A stretch of DNA of 64,000 bases from Salinisphaera sp002433465 (GTDB lineage: Bacteria; Pseudomonadota; Gammaproteobacteria; Nevskiales; Salinisphaeraceae). The notes beneath the pieces are model-generated. The model saw nothing but the letters and a program-made list of their open reading frames with translations. It searched no databases and had not been told where the DNA came from. The position numbers were made by a program, and so were the translations under genes. Where the stretch lies: the NCBI RefSeq assembly GCF_040361435.1, contig NZ_APNL01000008.1:62001-126000 (forward strand), read 5' to 3'. This document shows positions 15,690 to 25,041 of the stretch, one piece after another. The stretch's first letter is position 1. The number at the start of each line of letters is the position of its first letter.

Positions 15690-17060
15690 ATGCTCTACGC
15701 GCTGATCCTGCTCGCCCTGATCGCTTTTATCGTATTCGCGACCTCCGGCTTGAAGCTGCATCCGTTTATCGTGCTGCTGCTCGCCGCGCTCATCGGCGGG
15801 CTGGCCTACGGCGTGCCGGCGCTCGAGGTCGTGGACGCGATCGGAACCGGCTTTGGCAATATTCTCGGCAGTATCGGGCTGGTGATTGTGTTCGGCACCA
15901 TCATCGGCGTGATTCTGGAAAAGAGCGGTGCCGCCCTGACCATGGCAGAAACGATCATCCGTGCGCTCGGCCAGCGTTTTCCCACGCTCACGATGTCGTT
16001 GATTGGCTATCTGGTATCGATCCCCGTGTTTTGCGATTCCGGCTACGTGATTCTCAACTCGTTGAAGAACGCAGTTGCTGCACGCATGAACGTATCCGTG
16101 ACCGCCATGAGCGTGGCGCTGGCGACGGGCCTTTATGCCACCCATACGTTCGTGCCGCCCACGCCCGGGCCGATTGCGGCGGCCGGCAATCTGGGCATCG
16201 GCAGCAATCTTGGTCTGGTGATCGGCCTGGGCGCGATCGTGGCGCTGATTACCGCCCTGGCCGGGATGCTCTGGGCGAATCGGTTTCTCGGCCGTGACGA
16301 TGCCGATGCCGGTTTGCTTACCGAAGAAGCCGACGCGCTCAACGCCGAAGACGCGTTTGCTGCCTTTCGCGAAAAACACGGCGCGCTGCCGGGCGCGTTT
16401 TCGTCGTTCGCGCCGATTCTGTTGCCCATTGTGCTGATCTGTCTTGGATCGATCGCCGCGTTCCCGTCGGCGCCGCTGGGCGAGGGCGGTCTGGCGAGCG
16501 TGCTGACATTCCTGGGCAACCCGCTGGTTGCGCTGGCGCTCGGCCTGATTGCCGCGTTGCCATTGCTGCCGGCCTCCAAACGACGTGACGCACTCGAAGA
16601 ACGGGTGAGTGCGGGTATTATCGCGGCCGCGCCCATTCTGATGATTACCGGCGCGGGCGGCGCGTTTGGCCAGGTGCTCAAGGCCACGCCGCTGGCGGAA
16701 TTCATCGGCGAAACATTGTCGACGCTCGGCATCGGTATCTTCATGCCGTTCGTGGTCGCGGCCGCACTCAAGACCGCCCAGGGCTCCTCCACGGTCGCGC
16801 TGGTCACCACCTCGGCGCTGGTGGCGCCGTTGCTGGGCGATATCGGCCTCGACAGCGAAATGGGCCGGGCGCTGTGCGTGCTGGCCATCGGTGCCGGTGC
16901 GATGACGGTTTCGCACGCAAACGACAGCTTCTTCTGGGTGGTGTCTCAGTTCAGCCGTATGCCGGTCGCGCTGGCCTATCGGGCACAGACACTGGCCACG
17001 CTCATCCAGGGCACGGTCGGTATTCTGGTGGTCTGGCTGATGTCGCTGGTACTGCTCTAG
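15690..17060 (+). CDS. GntP-family permease
   Basis: A 456-residue polytopic inner-membrane protein of the gluconate:H+ symporter (GntP) family with about 12-14 hydrophobic segments. Family blocks present include GFGNILGSIGLVIVFGTIIG, ETIIRALGQRFPTL, SIPVFCDSGYVIL, PPTPGPIAAAG, and the C-terminal AAALKTAQGSSTVALVTT and SHANDSFFWVVSQF. ATG 15690 starts directly at the first membrane helix; the longer frame from 15519 has a non-conserved tail. The substrate could be gluconate, glycerate or another sugar acid. No sugar-acid kinase lies beside it. Confidence 0.9.
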   Translation: MLYALILLALIAFIVFATSGLKLHPFIVLLLAALIGGLAYGVPALEVVDAIGTGFGNILGSIGLVIVFGTIIGVILEKSGAALTMAETIIRALGQRFPTLTMSLIGYLVSIPVFCDSGYVILNSLKNAVAARMNVSVTAMSVALATGLYATHTFVPPTPGPIAAAGNLGIGSNLGLVIGLGAIVALITALAGMLWANRFLGRDDADAGLLTEEADALNAEDAFAAFREKHGALPGAFSSFAPILLPIVLICLGSIAAFPSAPLGEGGLASVLTFLGNPLVALALGLIAALPLLPASKRRDALEERVSAGIIAAAPILMITGAGGAFGQVLKATPLAEFIGETLSTLGIGIFMPFVVAAALKTAQGSSTVALVTTSALVAPLLGDIGLDSEMGRALCVLAIGAGAMTVSHANDSFFWVVSQFSRMPVALAYRAQTLATLIQGTVGILVVWLMSLVLL

Positions 17061-17108
17061 AATCGCGCCCGTGTATCGACGGCGTGTTTGCTGCGAAAGG
17101 TGGAAATT

Positions 17109-17675
17109 ATGGTTTCAGTCGCACCGGGGCGCGGGCGGGCACGCATCGACCACTCAGGTCCCAATCTGGTCATCACGATTCCCAGCAAGAAGAATTATCT
17201 TCTGCTGACTTTTCTAGCGGTTTGGCTGTGTGCATGGTTGTTCGGCGTGGTTTCGGCGTTGACGAGCATGGATCTGTCGTTCGAGCAAGCCGGCGCACAG
17301 GTATTCACCCTGGTGTGGCTGCTGCTCTGGTGTATTGGCGGTGCCTTCGCGATCGCGGCTTTGCTGTGGGGTATGGCTGGCAAGGAGGTCGTGACGATCG
17401 GCCGGCAAACGCTCTGCCACGACAAACGGGTGCCGATATATACGTGGCGGCGCGAATACGACATTACGCATATCCGCAGTCTGAGTGCTTCCGGCGGCAC
17501 GACAGCGTCGGTGTTCGACCCGTCTCGATCGCTCGAATTCTGGGGCCTGACCGGCGGCAGTATCCGCTTCGACTACGGCCGCAGCACGCATCGATTCGGC
17601 GTCGGCCTGGATGATGCCGACGCGAAACATGTCGTGGCGCAGATCGAGCAACATAACGCGGCATTGACCCAATAG
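17109..17675 (+). CDS. Hypothetical two-TM membrane protein
   Basis: A 188-residue protein with two hydrophobic helices at about residues 31-52 (YLLLTFLAVWLCAWLFGVV) and 66-88 (VFTLVWLLLWCIGGAFAIA). A cytoplasmic beta-rich C-terminal domain follows (SLEFWGLTGGSIRFDYGRST). This layout resembles PH-like membrane proteins, but I cannot name a family. ATG 17109 is preferred to a TTG at 17088 because AGGTGG lies just upstream. Confidence 0.65.
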   Translation: MVSVAPGRGRARIDHSGPNLVITIPSKKNYLLLTFLAVWLCAWLFGVVSALTSMDLSFEQAGAQVFTLVWLLLWCIGGAFAIAALLWGMAGKEVVTIGRQTLCHDKRVPIYTWRREYDITHIRSLSASGGTTASVFDPSRSLEFWGLTGGSIRFDYGRSTHRFGVGLDDADAKHVVAQIEQHNAALTQ

Positions 17676-17750
17676 CCGGGGTCCGTGGCCAACGGTGGGG
17701 GCTGGGCGCTGGTATCGCGTACCCGGCCGAAGCCGCGTAGGCTCGGGTTC

Positions 17751-18194
17751 ATGCACCGCACGCAGTCTCGACCGCCTTACCTCGACGCCGGCGACCGCGT
17801 CATCCTTTTCGACGGCGTATGCCGGCTATGCAATGCCTGGTGTCGGTTCATTCTTAAATACGATACCCGGCAGCGTTTTCGCATGGCTCCGGTGCAGTCC
17901 CGTGCCGGCCAGGCGATTCTGGCGCACTTCGGTTTGCCCACGGATCGCTTCGATACCATGTTGTACGTCGAGGGCTACCAGGCCCATGAACGCTCCGACG
18001 CCGTGCTGCGCGTCGTCACGCAACTCGGCGGGCCCTGGCGGCTTGCCGCCGTTCTGTGGCTGTGCCCGCGTCGGGTACGGGATTTCGTCTACGACCGTAT
18101 CGCGCGTCACCGCTACCGGCTTTTCGGGCGCTACGACCAGTGCGAGCTGCCGCCGTCAGATAATGCCAAGCGTTTTCTCGACAGCCGGGACTAA
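17751..18194 (+). CDS. DCC-family thiol-disulphide oxidoreductase
   Basis: A 147-residue protein of the DCC (DUF393/YuxK) family. The signature FDGVCRLCNAWCRFIL near the N-terminus supplies the CxxC redox pair plus a third Cys. The segment RVVTQLGGPWRLAAVLWLCP and the C-terminal VYDRIARHRYRLFGR block are typical of the family, which is thought to act in thiol-disulphide exchange; the physiological partner is unknown. ATG 17751 is used; an in-frame GTG at 17685 would add 22 residues without resemblance. Confidence 0.88.
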   Translation: MHRTQSRPPYLDAGDRVILFDGVCRLCNAWCRFILKYDTRQRFRMAPVQSRAGQAILAHFGLPTDRFDTMLYVEGYQAHERSDAVLRVVTQLGGPWRLAAVLWLCPRRVRDFVYDRIARHRYRLFGRYDQCELPPSDNAKRFLDSRD

Positions 18195-18281
18195 GCGTCA
18201 GTCTGCCGATACCGCGGCGCGCGTTTCATCGGCCGAGTAGATGCGTCATCATCCCGTGTTTTGGGCTCGGCGCGTGGCTAA

Positions 18282-19010
18282 ATGGAATCGGGCATGACGA
18301 ACAGGCCGCGGCTGGCCGCGGACTTCCGGGCCGGGGCACAAACCGTGTTGCCGGTTTTGATCGGCATTCTGCCGTTTGCGTTGATCGCAGGCGTGGTGGC
18401 CGTACGCCTCGGCTTTTCCCCGTGGCTGGCAAGCGCGCTGTCGGTGCTCGTGTTTGCCGGCGCGGCCCAGCTGGCGACGATGCAGCTGCTTTTCGACGGC
18501 GCGCCGCTGCTGATCATTTTGATCACCGTATTTTTCATCAACCTGCGTTTCATGATGTACAGCGCGTCGATTGCGCCCCATTTTCGCGGCGCATCTGCGG
18601 GAACGCGTGCCGGGCTGGCGTATTTCCTGACGGATCAACCGTATGTATTCGGCGTGTACGGCTTTGCCGAGCGTCCGATGCTGGCCAGCCGTATCGCATT
18701 CTATCTGGGCGTGGCGCTGCCGCTGTGGTGCTGCTGGCAGCTCGGCACGATTGTCGGCGCCCAGGCCGGCGCGCGGCTGCCCGAGGCATGGAACCTGGAA
18801 TTCGCCATTCCGCTGGTTTTTCTGGCCATGATCGTGCCCGCGATCCGGGACAAGGCAAGCATCGCGGCTGCGGTGGCTGGCGGCATCGTCGCCGTAGCGG
18901 GCCATGGGCTGCCGTGGAATCTCGGCCTGATCGGCGGGGCGTTGACGGGTATCGCCAGCGGTGTGGTCGTCTCCCTGCTGATGGGCGACACGGAGGCCGA
19001 TGATGGCTGA
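18282..19010 (+). CDS. azlC: AzlC-family branched-chain amino acid exporter, large subunit
   Basis: A 242-residue polytopic membrane protein, AzlC family. It carries the conserved AGAAQLATMQLLFDGAPLLI and FFINLRFMMYSASIAPHF segments and the YFLTDQPYVFGVYGF block. With the small AzlD subunit it exports branched-chain or related amino acids across the inner membrane. The reading frame overlaps the azlD start by 11 bp, a standard coupled pair. An alternative ATG lies four codons downstream (18294). Confidence 0.9.
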   Translation: MESGMTNRPRLAADFRAGAQTVLPVLIGILPFALIAGVVAVRLGFSPWLASALSVLVFAGAAQLATMQLLFDGAPLLIILITVFFINLRFMMYSASIAPHFRGASAGTRAGLAYFLTDQPYVFGVYGFAERPMLASRIAFYLGVALPLWCCWQLGTIVGAQAGARLPEAWNLEFAIPLVFLAMIVPAIRDKASIAAAVAGGIVAVAGHGLPWNLGLIGGALTGIASGVVVSLLMGDTEADDG

Positions 19011-19335
19011 CACTGAGGTGTGGATCGCCGTGCTCGCGGTGGGTGCGCTGACGTTTGCCTTGCGCTGGTCGTTCATCGCGCTGGCCGATTCGCTGGCGAT
19101 GCCGGCCGGCGTGCAACGCGCGCTGCGCTTCGTGCCGGCGGCGGTGCTGGCTGCCATTCTGTTGCCGGCGATTGTCGTGGACGAAGGCCATATCGCGCTC
19201 ACGCCGGACAACCTGCGCCTGTTCGCCGCCGTCGCGGCCGCGGTGGTGGCCTGGCGCACCCGCAATATGCTCTACACCATCGCGACCGGCATGCTGGTGC
19301 TGTGGGTGTTGCAGGCGCTGCGGGCGATGCTCTGA
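19000..19335 (+). CDS. azlD: AzlD-family exporter small subunit
   Basis: A 111-residue protein with four predicted membrane helices, AzlD family. It has TFALRWSFIALADSLAMPAG followed by ALRFVPAAVLAAILLPAIV and the C-terminal AWRTRNMLYTIATGMLVLW. It partners AzlC in amino-acid export. ATG 19000 lies inside the last codons of azlC; a second ATG follows immediately at 19003. Confidence 0.9.
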   Translation: MMADTEVWIAVLAVGALTFALRWSFIALADSLAMPAGVQRALRFVPAAVLAAILLPAIVVDEGHIALTPDNLRLFAAVAAAVVAWRTRNMLYTIATGMLVLWVLQALRAML

Positions 19336-19415
19336 ACCCCACCGCGGGTGGTTGCACGAGCCGTGGCCTCGCGGGATCGGCTAGGCAGTGCCTTGTTACC
19401 GGTTATGCTTGGGGC

Positions 19416-19907
19416 ATGAAGCGATTCGCCCCCGACGATGTCGAGATCCCACAGGGATTTGCCACCACAGGCTATTGCCTGCGGCCGTTGACCATCCACG
19501 ACGTGGTCAAGGACTACGATGCCGTGATGTCCAGCCGGCAACGCCTGCAGGGCCTGTTCGGCCCGCACGATCCGTGGCCGGCGGACGATCTGTCTCTCGA
19601 GCAGGATTTAATCGACCTCGGCTGGCACCAGGGCGAATTCCAGCGCCGCAGGTCGTTTGCCTACACGGTGAAGCGACCGGACGAGTCGCAGTGCCTGGGC
19701 TGCGCTTATGTCGAACCATCGACCCGCGAAGGCTATGACGCACAGCTGTTCTTCTGGGTGCGCGACAGCGAAAGCCATACGGGGCTCGAAGCGGCGCTCG
19801 AGCGCGATCTCGAGTCCTGGCTGAGCCGCGAATGGTGGTTCGACCGGGTGGCCTGGCCGGGCCGGCGTATCAGCTGGGCTGACTGGTTCGAGCTGCCCGA
19901 GGCCTGA
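19416..19907 (+). CDS. GNAT-like acetyltransferase domain protein
   Basis: A 163-residue protein that appears to be a divergent GNAT-type acetyltransferase. It has GYCLRPLTIHDVVKDYDAVM at the start and SFAYTVKRPDESQCLGCAYV, the usual central beta strands. The C-terminal half (LFFWVRDSESHTGLEAALER, WFDRVAWPGRRISWADWF) keeps the strand order but lacks a clear Q/RxxGxG/A loop, so catalysis is uncertain. It is followed 7 bp later by another small gene. Confidence 0.65.
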   Translation: MKRFAPDDVEIPQGFATTGYCLRPLTIHDVVKDYDAVMSSRQRLQGLFGPHDPWPADDLSLEQDLIDLGWHQGEFQRRRSFAYTVKRPDESQCLGCAYVEPSTREGYDAQLFFWVRDSESHTGLEAALERDLESWLSREWWFDRVAWPGRRISWADWFELPEA

Positions 19908-19914
19908 AAGCAGG

Positions 19915-20181
19915 ATGGTTGATGCCGACACGCCAGGCTTCTATCTGGTCTTCGCCGAGGGCGCGGATAGTGCGGCATTGCACGCGAACTTCGATGCCGT
20001 ACGCCTGCGCGAAGATCTGTTTATCGTCTACGCTGCCATGACGCGCTCCGAGGTCTATCATGCCGTGCGCGATCTCACCGCACCGGGCGCGCTCATGGCG
20101 GCACCGCTGGCCGCCCATCCCAAGTTTCGCGGCATGGATGCCGGCGCGCTCAAGTGGCTCAAGCAGCGCAGCAACGCTTGA
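19915..20181 (+). CDS. Small hypothetical protein
   Basis: An 88-residue cytosolic protein starting MVDADTPGFYLVFAEGADSA. It is predicted alpha/beta, with a VYAAMTRSEVYHAVRDL helix and no Cys. It lies 7 bp after the acetyltransferase-like gene, so the two are probably co-transcribed. No family recognised. Confidence 0.6.
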   Translation: MVDADTPGFYLVFAEGADSAALHANFDAVRLREDLFIVYAAMTRSEVYHAVRDLTAPGALMAAPLAAHPKFRGMDAGALKWLKQRSNA

Positions 20182-20254
20182 CCACCGCAACCCTTAGATG
20201 CCCCGGGGCGTAGGGCAGTTCATTCACGCACAACGAACCGGAAAGGAAGCGATC

Positions 20255-20461
20255 ATGGCGCGTTCGATCGGCGATACCGTCAAGTGGAACTGGGGCCAGG
20301 GCACGGCCGAAGGTCAGATCACGCAGATCTACAAGCAGCGCGTGACCAAGACGCTCAAGGGCTCGGAGATCGTGCGCGACGGCGATGACGACAACCCGGC
20401 CTATCTTATCGAACAGAGCGACGGCGACCAGGTGCTCAAGCTGGAGTCCGAGCTGGACTGA
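20255..20461 (+). CDS. Small TUDOR-like protein (DUF2945 type)
   Basis: A 68-residue protein matching the hypervirulence-associated TUDOR-domain (DUF2945) type. It has GDTVKWNWGQGTAEGQITQI, YKQRVTKTLKGSEIVRDG and DDNPAYLIEQSDGDQVLKL. The small SH3/Tudor-like barrel probably binds a nucleic acid or peptide; the bacterial role is unknown. ATG 20255 has AAGGAAG at good spacing; an upstream in-frame ATG at 20198 is not used. Confidence 0.85.
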   Translation: MARSIGDTVKWNWGQGTAEGQITQIYKQRVTKTLKGSEIVRDGDDDNPAYLIEQSDGDQVLKLESELD

Positions 20462-20532
20462 ACCGCGGCGATTACAATCCCGCGGCGCGACGGGCGCGCA
20501 GCACGGCGGCGGCGCCAGCGCTGGGGCAAGCG

Positions 20533-21897
20533 CTAATCGACGTGGCGCCGGATCACGTCTTCGTAGTCGCGAATACGGTGGATATAGCGCACCGGCTCGT
20601 GGCCGCGCGCATAGCCGTATTTCAGCGACGGGTAGTAGCGCTTGTCGGCCAGCAAGGGGAGCACCTTCTTGAGATCACGCCAGGAGTGCGGGTTCTTGTC
20701 CAGACGCTCGGCGAGTCGTTGGGCGTCGCGTAGATGTGCGAGGCCGATGTTGTAGGCCGCCAGCGCCATGAGCAAGCGATCCGGTGACGGAACCGTTTCG
20801 TCGATGCGCGAACGCATGCGGGCGAGGTACTTGGCACCGCCGTGAATGCTTTCGGCCGGGTCCAGCCGATCGTCCACGCCCATTGCCCGGGCGGTGCGCC
20901 CGGTGAGCATCATCAGCCCGCGTACCCCGGTCGGACTTTTAGCCGTCGGATCCCATTTGGACTCCTGATAGGCCTGCGCGGCGAGCAACAGCGGTGGCAG
21001 GGCATGGTCTTCGCCAGCGCGCTGGAATAGCGAATCATAGTCGGGCAGTACCTTGTCGATCCGCCGCACCAGGGCACGCCGATCGACGAAATCGAATGCC
21101 GGCAGATAGGCGTAGTAGCGTGCTTCCATCGCCTCGCGGGCCTGCTTGCCTTGCGCGCTCGTCAACCACCGAGTTGCGCTTTGTGCGAGTGCCTCGGCAT
21201 GCAACGGCATGGCCCAGGCGAGGGACTCGCCATCGTGTAGATCGAACATCACCTTCAGCTGCGGATAGTAGCGGCGGTTGATGTCGACGATATTGGAGTC
21301 GGCCACGGTGCAGTCGAGCCGACTCTCCCAAACGCGCCGCAGCAGCTGCTCGGTGCCGCGCCGCTTGTCCTGTCGCCAGCGCAGCGCCGGATACTCGGCC
21401 TGCAGGGTCTGCAGGCGTTCCACGTAGCTGCTGTCCGCGATCACCCGCAGCGACACGTCGCTTAGCTCCTGCACGTTTTGCGGCCGAGCGCGCTGCGGAT
21501 TGCACACCACTTGTTGTTGCACGGTCTGATACGGCGCGGAAAAGCGAAAGCGCTCTTGCCGTGCCGGGGTAACGCTCAGGCCGGCTGCCGCCATGTCCGC
21601 CTTGCCGTTATCAAGCGCGTCCAATACGCCGTGGACGGAGTTTTCGACCCGATACTTCACCTCAACGCCCAGGTGCCGGGCAAAGGCCTGGGTCAACGCC
21701 CATTCCGGGCCGGCTCGCTGCTTGTGGCGATTCAGAAAATAGGTGGTAGGGGCGTTGCGTGTGACCACGCGCAATACGCCCTGTTCACGAATCCGTTCGA
21801 GCCGGCCGGCGTCTGCGTTATCCGGCGTATTGCCAGTGCAGCCGAGCAATACGGCCGTGCCGATAGCCACAATCATCCCTACGATTGTTCGGCTCAT
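20533..21897 (-). CDS. mltF: Membrane-bound lytic murein transglycosylase F
   Basis: A 454-residue outer-membrane lipoprotein that cleaves peptidoglycan glycan strands non-hydrolytically, forming 1,6-anhydro-muramyl ends. The signal peptide ends with lipobox LLGC. A periplasmic binding-protein-like domain spans about 35-270, then a lytic transglycosylase (SLT) domain about 290-440. The catalytic Glu is Glu312 in QAYQESKWDP, and GVRGLMMLT and AYNIG motifs follow. The ATG at 21897 is chosen over a frame extending to 22152, since only this gives a lipoprotein signal. It is divergent from the topoisomerase gene, with 202 bp between. Confidence 0.93.
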   Translation of the reverse strand: MSRTIVGMIVAIGTAVLLGCTGNTPDNADAGRLERIREQGVLRVVTRNAPTTYFLNRHKQRAGPEWALTQAFARHLGVEVKYRVENSVHGVLDALDNGKADMAAAGLSVTPARQERFRFSAPYQTVQQQVVCNPQRARPQNVQELSDVSLRVIADSSYVERLQTLQAEYPALRWRQDKRRGTEQLLRRVWESRLDCTVADSNIVDINRRYYPQLKVMFDLHDGESLAWAMPLHAEALAQSATRWLTSAQGKQAREAMEARYYAYLPAFDFVDRRALVRRIDKVLPDYDSLFQRAGEDHALPPLLLAAQAYQESKWDPTAKSPTGVRGLMMLTGRTARAMGVDDRLDPAESIHGGAKYLARMRSRIDETVPSPDRLLMALAAYNIGLAHLRDAQRLAERLDKNPHSWRDLKKVLPLLADKRYYPSLKYGYARGHEPVRYIHRIRDYEDVIRRHVD

Positions 21898-22099
21898 GCA
21901 TCCCCCAACGGTGCGCCCCGCGTTCACACTAGCAGACAAGACGATCGCGCCCGCTGGCCTGCCCACTTCCGAACAAAACCGGATGGCGCCCGCGAAACCA
22001 TTGGGCGACGCTGGCGAATCGAGCGATGCATCGCCGGGCAAGCACCCCGCGTAAGCGCAGCATCCCATTCCTGGCAGACGCCACTCCACGCTGAAGGCG

Positions 22100-23113
22100 A
22101 TGAGCGAAGATACGTCCCATTCTGCTGTTGTAACCCGGCATCGCTGCGGCAAGGGGTTTACCTACCGCTACCGTAATGGCCGGACGCTGCGCGACAAGCG
22201 CCGCCGGCGTTGGATTGATTCGCTGGCTATCCCGCCCGCGTGGCAGCAGGTGGAGATTTCGCTGGACGACGATGCCCATGTCCACGCAACCGGGCGCGAT
22301 GCCGCGGGACGCAAGCAATACATCTACAACCCGCGCTGGCGCGAGCGCCGCGAGCAGGCCAAATACGATCGTATTCTCGCCTTCGCGGGGCAGCTGTCGA
22401 CCATGCGTCGTGCCACGGGCCAGCATCTTACCCATGAGCAGATGACGCGGGAGAAGGTGCTCGCCTGCATGGTGCGCCTGATCGACAGCGCCTATTTTCG
22501 ACCCGGCAGCGAAAGCTATTCGCGCGAGAACGAGTCCTATGGCTTGACCACGATGCGCTCCAAGCATCTGACCATCGAGGGCGACGAACTGATCTTCGAC
22601 TATGCCGGCAAGAGCGGCCAGCATCAGCACCGCGTGGTCGAGGACGAACGGCTTGCGGAGGTAGTGGCCGAACTCGATGACCAGCCCGGCTACGAAATCT
22701 TCAAGTATTACGACGACGACGGCGCCAAGGTGTACGTCGACAGCGCTGACCTCAACGAATACATCCACGAGATCATGGGCGACGACTACAGCGCCAAGGA
22801 TTTCCGGACCTGGGCCGGTACGTCGCTCGCCGCGCTCGCCCTGGATGAGATCGGCCCGGGCGACGACGACAAGATCAGCCAGAAGAACATTCGCGAAGCC
22901 GTGGACCGAGTCGCCAAACGCCTGGGCAACACGCCGGCGATCGCGCGCTCAAGCTATATTGACCCGCGGGTGATCGAAACCTATCTCGACGGTCGCACCC
23001 TCAGCCATTTCCAGGCCCTGATCGAAGCAGAGCTCGAGGCCGGCGATCTGACCGGCCCGGAAGAGCGGGCGGTGATGAAAATGCTGGAGAGCCGGGTCAG
23101 GCGCGAGCAGTAG
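22100..23113 (+). CDS. DNA topoisomerase IB
   Basis: A 337-residue bacterial/poxvirus-type topoisomerase IB that relaxes supercoils through a 3'-phosphotyrosyl intermediate. It shows the N-terminal block GKGFTYRYRNGRTLRDK and IPPAWQQVEIS, and catalytic-domain motifs TTMRSKHLTIEGDEL (Arg and Lys), KDFRTWAGT (Arg and Thr) and SSYIDPRVIETYL with the nucleophile Tyr. Length is typical of the bacterial enzymes. It has its own upstream region shared with mltF on the other strand. Confidence 0.93.
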   Translation: MSEDTSHSAVVTRHRCGKGFTYRYRNGRTLRDKRRRRWIDSLAIPPAWQQVEISLDDDAHVHATGRDAAGRKQYIYNPRWRERREQAKYDRILAFAGQLSTMRRATGQHLTHEQMTREKVLACMVRLIDSAYFRPGSESYSRENESYGLTTMRSKHLTIEGDELIFDYAGKSGQHQHRVVEDERLAEVVAELDDQPGYEIFKYYDDDGAKVYVDSADLNEYIHEIMGDDYSAKDFRTWAGTSLAALALDEIGPGDDDKISQKNIREAVDRVAKRLGNTPAIARSSYIDPRVIETYLDGRTLSHFQALIEAELEAGDLTGPEERAVMKMLESRVRREQ

Positions 23114-23163
23114 CCAGGCGCGGGGTTGTCGGAATCGCCTGGCATTGCTGGCGCCGAGAATTG

Positions 23164-23197
23164 CGCCCCGGCGCGCGCAAGCAGCGCGGCCGGGGCG
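23164..23197. terminator. GC-rich hairpin between convergent genes
   Basis: CGCCCCGGCGCGC and GCGCGGCCGGGGCG pair with a single bulge around a seven-base loop, in the 108 bp between the topoisomerase and chemoreceptor stops. No T-run is present on either strand, so termination efficiency is uncertain. Confidence 0.4.
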
Positions 23198-23221
23198 GCG
23201 TCATGCCCGCCGCGGTGTGGC

Positions 23222-24895
23222 TTATGCCGCCGCGCCGCCGGCCTCGTGGCCATAGCCGTGGTAGGCGGTGTTGCCGGAGCGGCCCGAAGCGTCTGGCCGA
23301 GCGACTGCAGCGGCGGCGCCGGATGACGAGCCAACATCGGAACTTAGCCGGAATGAAGCGAGCAGCGCCTGGAGCTGGTCGGCCTGTTCGCGCATCTGCA
23401 CGGCAGCGGCGCTGGTCTGTTCCACCATTGCCGCGTTGTGCTGGGTGGCGCCGTCGAGCTCCGTGACTGCCGTATTGATCTGGCTGACGCCTTCGCTTTG
23501 TTCACGAGCACCGTTACGGATCTGGGCGACCACTTCGGTGACCCGTTCGATACGCGAGACGATATCTTCCATGGTGACGCCGGTTTCGCGTACCAGGCGC
23601 GTGCCGGATTCGGTATGGGTGACCGATGAATCGCTGAGTGCGCGAATCTGGCGGGAGGCGTCGGCGGCGCGGCTGGCCAGGTTGCGTACTTCCTGGGCTA
23701 CGACCGAGAACCCGCGCCCGTGTTCGCCGGCTCGTGCGGCCTCGACCGAGGCGTTCAGCGCGAGCAGGTTGGTCTGAAAGGCGATGCCGTCCATCAACGT
23801 GGTGATCGTATTGATTTCGCTGGCCGAGGTCGCGATATCGCTCATCGTGGTGGCCATGTCGCGCATTGCCTGTTGGCCCTGATGCGCGGCGTCCACGGTC
23901 GAGCGGGTGAGCTCGTTGGCCTGATCGGCGGCTTCTGCCGTGTTCGCGACCGTGGCGGTGATTTCTTCCATGGATGCCGACGTCTGTTCCAGGCTGGCCG
24001 CGGACTGCTCGGTTCGGCTGGCCAGCGCCTGGCTGCCCTGGGCGATTTCGTTGGCCGCGCCGTGTACGCCGAATACCGACGTGCGCACCGTCTGGAGCGT
24101 TGTATCCATGCGGCCGACGAAGGCGTTGAAGTTGATCGCAAGATCGCCGAGCTCGTCGGTACGCCGCGTGTCGATACGCGCGGTGAGGTCGCCGTCGCCT
24201 TCGGTGATTTCCTTGATGCGGTGGGTCACCGCACGAATCGCTCGCGACATCATCAGCGGGCCCACCAGGGCCACGATGACAGTGATCAGGCCGATCAGAA
24301 TCGAAAAGCCGATGACCGCGTATTCCTGGGTGTTGGCCCGTGCCAGCGCGGCCGACTCCAGCGCGTGGATCTTTTCTTCGGCGGCCATGCTGGCCCGGTC
24401 GTAGACCTCGCGCAGCTCCACGAAGGCGTGCTCGACTTCGTTGTCCAGTACCTCCCGTGCACCTTCGTAGTTGCCATCGCGGCGCAGTTGGAGCACGCGT
24501 CGGGAGGCGTTCAGCCAGGTGTCGTACAACGCATCGAAGCCTGCCAGCGAGGCCAGGACTTCCGGATAAGCGGCCAGATTGTTTTCGAACTTTGCGAGGC
24601 GCTGTTTGGCCTGCGCTGCGTTCTCGTCGAACTCTGCGAGCCAGCCGGCGGCGGTTTCGCTGCCCGGGTCCATGCGCATGTATTCGAGCGTGGCCACATG
24701 GGCCTGATAGAGATCGCGATCGGCGTTCAGGACGGCCGCGGTGGAATCGATGAACGGCCCGCCGAATTCGCGCATTCGCTCCTTCAGGGTGTGTACCAGC
24801 ATGAGGTCGACTGCGACCACCGCGAACATGGCCAGCGCGACGGTAATGAATGCGATGGCGTATTTCACGTTGATCTGATTTAGGAGCTTGAGCAT
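23222..24895 (-). CDS. Methyl-accepting chemotaxis protein
   Basis: A 557-residue transmembrane chemoreceptor. TM1 is at about 10-32 (AIAFITVALAMFAVVAVDLM), then a periplasmic four-helix-bundle ligand domain at about 35-185. TM2 is near 190-214 (YAVIGFSILIGLITVIVALV), HAMP at about 215-268, and a long cytoplasmic coiled-coil signalling domain after. The conserved hairpin tip reads VVAQEVRNLASRAADASRQI. The ATG at 24895 has AAGGGGAT just upstream. No CheR-binding pentapeptide is seen at the C-terminus. No che genes are nearby; ligand unknown. Confidence 0.93.
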   Translation of the reverse strand: MLKLLNQINVKYAIAFITVALAMFAVVAVDLMLVHTLKERMREFGGPFIDSTAAVLNADRDLYQAHVATLEYMRMDPGSETAAGWLAEFDENAAQAKQRLAKFENNLAAYPEVLASLAGFDALYDTWLNASRRVLQLRRDGNYEGAREVLDNEVEHAFVELREVYDRASMAAEEKIHALESAALARANTQEYAVIGFSILIGLITVIVALVGPLMMSRAIRAVTHRIKEITEGDGDLTARIDTRRTDELGDLAINFNAFVGRMDTTLQTVRTSVFGVHGAANEIAQGSQALASRTEQSAASLEQTSASMEEITATVANTAEAADQANELTRSTVDAAHQGQQAMRDMATTMSDIATSASEINTITTLMDGIAFQTNLLALNASVEAARAGEHGRGFSVVAQEVRNLASRAADASRQIRALSDSSVTHTESGTRLVRETGVTMEDIVSRIERVTEVVAQIRNGAREQSEGVSQINTAVTELDGATQHNAAMVEQTSAAAVQMREQADQLQALLASFRLSSDVGSSSGAAAAVARPDASGRSGNTAYHGYGHEAGGAAA

Positions 24896-25041
24896 GTTGA
24901 TCCCCTTAGATGCCCCATGGGCACGGCCCGATCGTCCGGAATGAACGATTCGAATCACTATCGGCGCTGCGCATGCGCGCTTGAACAAAAGCGGGCGACT
25001 TTCGATTGCGGCCCGGCAGACGGTGTGGAATCATCCGCGCC

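Noticed and set aside
15648..16916. 422-codon minus-strand frame opposite the GntP permease
   Set aside because: Low-complexity Arg/Gln/Gly-rich translation typical of the antisense of a membrane-protein gene.
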